From assembly GCA_934725575.1 (NCBI GenBank), contig CAKVCK010000031.1:1-35509 (forward strand): a DNA stretch of 35,509 bases. Direction: 5' to 3'. Numbering within the stretch: position 1 is the first letter of the stretch; each line of letters opens with the position of its first letter. Position numbers and translations under genes: made by a program. Source of the stretch: an uncultured Bacteroidales bacterium. GTDB taxonomy: Bacteria; Bacteroidota; Bacteroidia; Bacteroidales; UBA932. Of this stretch, positions 31,422 to 35,509 are shown in pieces. The notes below the pieces were generated by a model, which was not told where the DNA came from, did no database searches, and worked only from the letters and a program-made list of their open reading frames with translations.

Positions 31422-31961
31422 TTATTTCACTTTATCCATCAGATCCTTCAGTGACGCGAACGGCAACGAAGCATCCTTACCTTGGGAATCCTCCCCTTGC
31501 TCATCTTCAGAACTCAGATATCTCACGGCATCAGGGTTACATTCTCCTTCCGGATGAACCCTTTGCACTGGAAGCGACAGGCACACATAGTCATAAACTA
31601 TCTGTCCAAGATCCAGATCCGCATCAGATTCCGGAAGCCAAACAATCTCCCTCTCACCTTCTTCCGCATCGCTGCTGTCAGCCGGCTCCTGACCAAACTT
31701 TACGCTCAGGCGGAACCCAGTCTCGACCGGAAGTCTCAGATCCTCAAGGCATCTATCGCAAGCCACAACCAGATCACCTATGACATCACAGTCAATCCCG
31801 ATGAAATGACCTGACTTCTCAGCGGAAACCTCAACATCCAGATCCGCGGCCAATATCTCTGAATTCTCAAAATGTTCAAAGAACGTCTTCCCTACCCTCC
31901 AGCGGAATTCCTTCCGTCCTTGGGGCAATCCATTTATAGGAACAGTCAAATTATCTTCCAT
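31422..31961 (-). CDS. yceD: YceD/DUF177 family protein (23S rRNA accumulation protein type)
   Basis: 179 aa from the ATG at 31961 (MEDNLTVPINGLPQGRKEF); a longer frame upstream would start before the TACCTTTG promoter box and is rejected. The DUF177 core has the paired cysteines CDRCLEDL in VIGDLVVACDRCLEDLRLPV and the conserved tail DLGQIVYDYVCLSLPVQRVHPEGECNP-like segment. YceD is required for normal 23S rRNA levels in E. coli and plants. It sits directly before rpmF, as in most bacteria. Confidence 0.92.
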   Translation of the reverse strand: MEDNLTVPINGLPQGRKEFRWRVGKTFFEHFENSEILAADLDVEVSAEKSGHFIGIDCDVIGDLVVACDRCLEDLRLPVETGFRLSVKFGQEPADSSDAEEGEREIVWLPESDADLDLGQIVYDYVCLSLPVQRVHPEGECNPDAVRYLSSEDEQGEDSQGKDASLPFASLKDLMDKVK

Positions 31962-31988
31962 CGATCCAGTAAACAGATTTAAGGGTTG

Positions 31989-31996
31989 CAAAGGTA
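31989..31996 (-). promoter_or_regulatory. yceD-rpmF -7 promoter box (TACCTTTG)
   Basis: A perfect TAnnTTTG match on the minus strand, 27 nt before the yceD ATG. It separates this unit from the upstream typA gene. Confidence 0.6.
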
Positions 31997-32039
31997 TAAA
32001 AAATTTTCCGAATATAAAATCTTTTCGCAAATAGTTTGT

Positions 32040-33851
32040 CTATTCATCATCTCCGGAGTTGCCGGAACGCTTCCTGTCCATCGGGTCAAGAAGAATCTTG
32101 CGCATCCTCAGATGATGTGGAGTCACCTCCACAAGCTCGTCTTCACGAATATATTCAAGCATTTCCTCCAAAGACATCTTCACCGGCGGCGGCAGCACGA
32201 CCTTATCATCTGAGCCGGCGGCGCGCACATTGGTGAGCTTCTTCGTCTTGCAGATGTTGATGTTGAGATCTCTCTCCCTCGTGTGCTCGCCAACAACCTC
32301 GCCACAATAGATGTCGTCACCCGGATCGATGAAGAACTTGCCCCTGTCCAGAAGTTTGTTCATTGAATATGCGATCGCGGTTCCCGTCTCAAGGGAAACG
32401 AGCGAGCCATTGGTACGGTTCTCGATCTCACCCTTGTAAGGTTGATACTCCTTGAACCTGTGCGCCATAATGGCCTCGCCCTGGGATGCTGTAAGGAGGT
32501 TGCTCCTGAGCCCCATAAGTCCACGGGTAGGAATATCGAAATTCAGAAGCGTCCTGTCACCCCTCGGCTCCATATGCAGAAGAGCGCCCTTCCTGCGGGT
32601 GGCAAGTTCGATAGCCGCGCCGACGAACTGCTCCGGGACCTCAATGGAGAGATCCTCGATAGGCTCGCAGCGCTGTCCGTTGATGGTCTTGTCCAGCACC
32701 TTAGGCTGGCCTACCTGAAGTTCGAATCCCTCACGGCGCATCTCCTCGATGAGCACGGACAAGTGAAGCACACCACGACCATAGACCACGAACGAATCGG
32801 CGTTCAGCCCCGGCTTTACCTTGAGGGCCAGATTCTTCTCAAGTTCCTTGTCAAGGCGCTCCTTGATGTGTCTGGAAGTCACGAACTTACCATCCTTCCC
32901 GAAGAACGGGGAGTTGTTGATGGTAAAGAGCATACTCATCGTAGGCTCATCGATGGAGATCGGAGGAAGAGCCTCCGGATTCTCGCTGTCCGCAATCGTG
33001 TCCCCGATCTCGAAGCCGTCAATGCCCACGACCGCGCAGATGTCACCGCACTGGACACTGTCCACATTGGCCTTTCCAAGGCCATCGAATACCATCAGCT
33101 GCTTGATCTTATGCTTCTCCACAACGTCATACCTCTTGCAGAGGCTGACCTGCTGCCCGGTCTTAAGCTCACCACGTGTAAGCTTGCCGACAGCGATACG
33201 TCCGACGTATGGGGAATATTCAAGTGAGGTCACCTGAAGCTGTGGTGTACCCTCAACGATCTTTGGAGCCGGAATCTCGGCGAGGATGGCATCCAGAAGA
33301 GGGGTGATGTCCGATGTCGGGTTCTTCCAGTCATCCGACATCCAGCCCTGCTTGGCGCTGCCGAAGATCGTTTTGAAATCAAGCTGCTCATCGGTGGCGT
33401 TCAAAGAGCACATCAGATCGAAAACCTCCTCCTGAACCTCGTCCGGACGGCAGTTCGGCTTGTCCACCTTGTTGACGACCACGATAGGCTTCTTGCCAAG
33501 TTCAAGGGCCTTTTGAAGCACGAAACGGGTCTGAGGCATACAGCCCTCGAAAGCGTCCACCAACAGGAGCACGCCGTCCGCCATATTCAGAACCCTTTCT
33601 ACCTCACCTCCGAAGTCGCTATGGCCCGGAGTGTCTATAATATTGATCTTGACACCCTTATAGGTGACAGACACGTTTTTCGCGAGGATTGTGATACCTC
33701 TTTCCCTCTCAATGTCGTTGTTGTCGAGAATCAGCTGGCCCAGATTCTCTGGCTGACGCACCAGATTGGCCTGGTAGATCATCCTGTCCACAAGGGTCGT
33801 CTTGCCGTGATCGACGTGCGCTATGAGCGCGATGTTCCTAATGTCTTGCAT
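32040..33851 (-). CDS. typA: Translational GTPase TypA/BipA
   Basis: 603 aa, the usual length. G-domain motifs: AHVDHGKT (11-18), the RERGIT switch region, DTPGHSDFGGEVER and NKVDKPNCR. Domains II and III and the TypA-specific C-terminal domain follow (PTRGLMGLRSNLLTASQGEA, LEEMLEYIREDELVEVTP). It binds ribosomes and assists 50S assembly and stress or cold adaptation. It has its own TAATTTTG box 19 nt upstream. It precedes yceD on the same strand with 78 nt between them. Confidence 0.98.
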   Translation of the reverse strand: MQDIRNIALIAHVDHGKTTLVDRMIYQANLVRQPENLGQLILDNNDIERERGITILAKNVSVTYKGVKINIIDTPGHSDFGGEVERVLNMADGVLLLVDAFEGCMPQTRFVLQKALELGKKPIVVVNKVDKPNCRPDEVQEEVFDLMCSLNATDEQLDFKTIFGSAKQGWMSDDWKNPTSDITPLLDAILAEIPAPKIVEGTPQLQVTSLEYSPYVGRIAVGKLTRGELKTGQQVSLCKRYDVVEKHKIKQLMVFDGLGKANVDSVQCGDICAVVGIDGFEIGDTIADSENPEALPPISIDEPTMSMLFTINNSPFFGKDGKFVTSRHIKERLDKELEKNLALKVKPGLNADSFVVYGRGVLHLSVLIEEMRREGFELQVGQPKVLDKTINGQRCEPIEDLSIEVPEQFVGAAIELATRRKGALLHMEPRGDRTLLNFDIPTRGLMGLRSNLLTASQGEAIMAHRFKEYQPYKGEIENRTNGSLVSLETGTAIAYSMNKLLDRGKFFIDPGDDIYCGEVVGEHTRERDLNINICKTKKLTNVRAAGSDDKVVLPPPVKMSLEEMLEYIREDELVEVTPHHLRMRKILLDPMDRKRSGNSGDDE

Positions 33852-33870
33852 ATACCGTAAAAAAATCTTG

Positions 33871-33878
33871 CAAAATTA
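33871..33878 (-). promoter_or_regulatory. typA -7 promoter box (TAATTTTG)
   Basis: A perfect TAnnTTTG match on the minus strand, 19 nt before the ATG at 33851. Confidence 0.6.
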
Positions 33879-33921
33879 CGGATTTTCAACGGAAAACCGA
33901 AAAATTACAGGATTTTTTTGA

Positions 33922-35379
33922 TTACCAATTATCCGTCCTGAACGGAATGACCGGCAGTCCACGGCGACCAGTAAGGTTGCCGATCTGGAAATCCCGGAAG
34001 CAGTAGCGCACGGCCACTGGAGCCGGAACCTTGTCACTCTTCACCACAAGATTCTTCCAGCCGGATCCCTTGCGGACCTCCGCCGGATAGAACACACGGT
34101 CCTCTCCCGCGACCTCGAATCCTACAATCTCCCTCCAAGGACTGAACCCGTTCTCATCGTTGTAAAACGAGATCTCTATTTCATTTCCTCTTATAACATA
34201 ATCCTTGTAACGTGGCCCCTCGAATGGAATATAACTCATACCATAAGTCTGATTCAGAGCCAGATACGACAGGCGCTGTCCCACCTCTTTCTTCTTGCAA
34301 GGATGTATCTGGTCATATTCATAAGGATAGGCAAGGTCATTCGTGGTGACTATTCCGCTGTTCGGTATCAGTTCCACCGCCTTGTGCTGTGCCTCGCGGA
34401 TCCGCGCGCCGGAAGTGCCGTCGCCGCCATAGACATAAGGAGCAAGCTCAACCTCGTAGAACGGAAGATCTCCCTGTCCCCAAAGATCTCTCCAAACCTT
34501 CACCATCGCCGCAAGTCTCTCTGCATAATATTGCGGAAACCCGGCGTTCGTCTCTCCTTGATACCAGATGAATCCTTTCAAGGTGTAGTTGTGGATCGGA
34601 TACAGCATTCCGTTATACATAATAATAGGGCTATGGTAGTGGTACCATCCTCCCGGTTCCCTCTTGGAGGCGTACTGCCCTGAAGGCAAAGTATTCTCAG
34701 GGTATGAATATACGACCTCTTCAGGCAGCCAGCTTTCCACCGCCGAGCCGCCCCAGTTGCAGGACACAAGTCCCACGGGCACATCCAGGACCGAGTTCAG
34801 CATCTTTGCGAAATGCCAGCCGACAGCGGTGAACCATCCGGCCGTCTCCGGAGTGCTCACCTGCCAGGTTCCCTGTACGGTGTCCTGAGGAGTCTCCGCG
34901 CCTGTCTTAGGGATTTTCACAAGACGGATCTTATCCCTATACTGTCCTGACAAAGCCACTTCTTCAAGCGCTCCCTCGACCGGGCAGGAACCGAAACCGT
35001 CCAGCGGCATCTCCATATTCGATTGCCCACCGCACAGCCAGACCTCACCCACCAACACATCAGAAAGGGTGACGCCGCCATCCTTGTCCGCGACGGTTAT
35101 TGAATATGGGGTGTAACCAGCCGCAGGAGTCTTGACGGCGAGTTTCCAGTTTCCCTGCCTGTCAGCCTTCACTGAATATTCCTCCGTGGCCCAGGAGACT
35201 TTCACCGAAACCTTTGAAGACGGGGCCGCCTTGCCCCAAAGATTGGCGTCGGAATTCTGTTGGAGGACCAGATGGTCACTGAGGATCTGAGGAAGCCACA
35301 CCTTGGCCTCCGATGTGGCGGCTGCGATGGTTCCCGCTGTGATAACTGTCAGGATTGACTTTAAGATTCTGTGGTTCAT
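33922..35379 (-). CDS. Sialate O-acetylesterase (SGNH/SASA family), exported
   Basis: 485 aa with a signal peptide (about 1-25, ILTVITAGTIAAATSEA). The SGNH hydrolase blocks are clear: catalytic Ser120 in CGGQSNMEMP, SCNWGGSAVESW, GFIWYQGETNAG, and the Asp356/His359 pair in YDQIHP. It removes 9-O- or 4-O-acetyl groups from sialic acid, exposing mucin glycans to sialidase, or acts on other acetylated glycans. It is probably periplasmic or outer-membrane associated. It is a single leftward gene with a promoter box at 35434; typA follows downstream with its own promoter. It looks complete. Confidence 0.92.
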   Translation of the reverse strand: MNHRILKSILTVITAGTIAAATSEAKVWLPQILSDHLVLQQNSDANLWGKAAPSSKVSVKVSWATEEYSVKADRQGNWKLAVKTPAAGYTPYSITVADKDGGVTLSDVLVGEVWLCGGQSNMEMPLDGFGSCPVEGALEEVALSGQYRDKIRLVKIPKTGAETPQDTVQGTWQVSTPETAGWFTAVGWHFAKMLNSVLDVPVGLVSCNWGGSAVESWLPEEVVYSYPENTLPSGQYASKREPGGWYHYHSPIIMYNGMLYPIHNYTLKGFIWYQGETNAGFPQYYAERLAAMVKVWRDLWGQGDLPFYEVELAPYVYGGDGTSGARIREAQHKAVELIPNSGIVTTNDLAYPYEYDQIHPCKKKEVGQRLSYLALNQTYGMSYIPFEGPRYKDYVIRGNEIEISFYNDENGFSPWREIVGFEVAGEDRVFYPAEVRKGSGWKNLVVKSDKVPAPVAVRYCFRDFQIGNLTGRRGLPVIPFRTDNW

Positions 35380-35433
35380 TGTCTGATATTTTTCCCAAGG
35401 CCCCCGTCACCAATGGTGTCAAGGTCCCTCATA

Positions 35434-35441
35434 CAAACTTA
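35434..35441 (-). promoter_or_regulatory. -7 promoter box (TAAGTTTG) of the sialate esterase gene
   Basis: A perfect TAnnTTTG match on the minus strand, 54 nt before the ATG at 35379. Confidence 0.5.
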
Positions 35442-35495
35442 CATAAAAATCTGCGATTTTTACGCCCGTTTAATAAAAAAAACAAGACCACCCAC

Positions 35496-35503
35496 TATCT
35501 TTG
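35496..35503 (+). promoter_or_regulatory. -7 promoter box (TATCTTTG) of a rightward gene beyond the window
   Basis: A perfect TAnnTTTG match on the plus strand at the last bases of the window, divergent from the sialate esterase gene. The gene it drives lies outside. Confidence 0.5.
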
Positions 35504-35509
35504 TTAACA

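Larger units (their letters stand above)
1..35509. repeat. Dispersed over-represented hexamer GAATAT/ATATTC
   Basis: Reading the whole window by eye I counted 67 GAATAT and 76 ATATTC on the plus strand. Of these, 14 pairs form the palindrome GAATATTC (for example 1202, 3914, 6708, 8723, 17033, 22175, 33214). The expected total from base composition is about 15-17. Copies lie in genes on both strands, in more than one reading frame, and between genes. The longest gaps are in gcvPB/gcvPA (13253-14458) and sbcC. See the findings. Confidence 0.8.

Overview
The window reads as a piece of chromosome from a gut-type Bacteroidota, most likely order Bacteroidales. The evidence is threefold. (1) The gene families are Bacteroidetes-typical: DUF5686 with a carboxypeptidase-regulatory-like domain, DUF4783 beside rlmH, BspA-type leucine-rich repeats, SUMF1-domain lipoproteins, a Ser-type sulfatase and a sialate O-acetylesterase. 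(2) Fourteen genes or transcription units have a Bacteroidetes -7 promoter box (TAnnTTTG, one with a single mismatch) just upstream. (3) Strong Shine-Dalgarno sequences are absent. I cannot name the genus. GC looks near 50 percent in the core, while the first ~1.1 kb is clearly more AT-rich. There is no rRNA, CRISPR array, integrase or intact insertion sequence.

Layout. 1-1900: accessory, degraded region with the start of an unknown leftward gene, a HipB-like regulator, a 720-bp non-coding stretch with a MITE-like element, then hipS and a truncated hipT kinase (broken HipBST-type toxin-antitoxin locus). 1895-7512: leftward sbcD-sbcC-WYL regulator unit. 7513-7857: intergenic 51-nt tandem repeat, then rightward greA. 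8400-10423: leftward alkD-like gene, and a tRNA-Ala followed by a SEC-C-motif gene. 10802-12385: rightward lipoprotein sulfatase ending at a strong bidirectional terminator. 12455-18321: leftward SUMF1-domain lipoprotein followed by the glycine cleavage operon gcvT-gcvH-gcvPA-gcvPB. 18388-20629: leftward BspA-type repeat protein, an unrecognised 157-aa protein and a YitT-family membrane protein. 20765-25434: leftward DUF4783-DUF5686-lnt envelope cluster. 25487-29517: rightward rlmH overlapping a 1186-aa membrane histidine kinase. 29579-31031: leftward LysE-type exporter and a lipoprotein phosphodiesterase-fold enzyme separated by a second copy of the MITE-like repeat. 31125-33851: leftward typA, yceD-rpmF and tRNA-Arg. 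33922-35379: sialate O-acetylesterase, with a rightward promoter at the extreme right edge.

How it fits together. Most of the window is housekeeping: recombination (SbcCD), transcript cleavage (GreA), one-carbon metabolism (Gcv), ribosome function (RlmH, bL32, TypA) and lipoprotein maturation (Lnt). This is mixed with surface and secreted functions for host-glycan use (sulfatase, sialate esterase). At least three encoded proteins look like lipoproteins that would depend on Lnt.

The most unusual signal is not a gene. The hexamer GAATAT/ATATTC occurs about 140 times when both strands are counted by eye, against about 15-17 expected from base composition. It lies in coding and non-coding DNA, in several reading frames, and includes 14 perfect GAATATTC palindromes. 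I know of no described function for it. Two further repeat families (a TA-flanked 22-bp inverted-repeat element and a TTTGTCCGGCG-containing intergenic repeat) each occur at two separated places.
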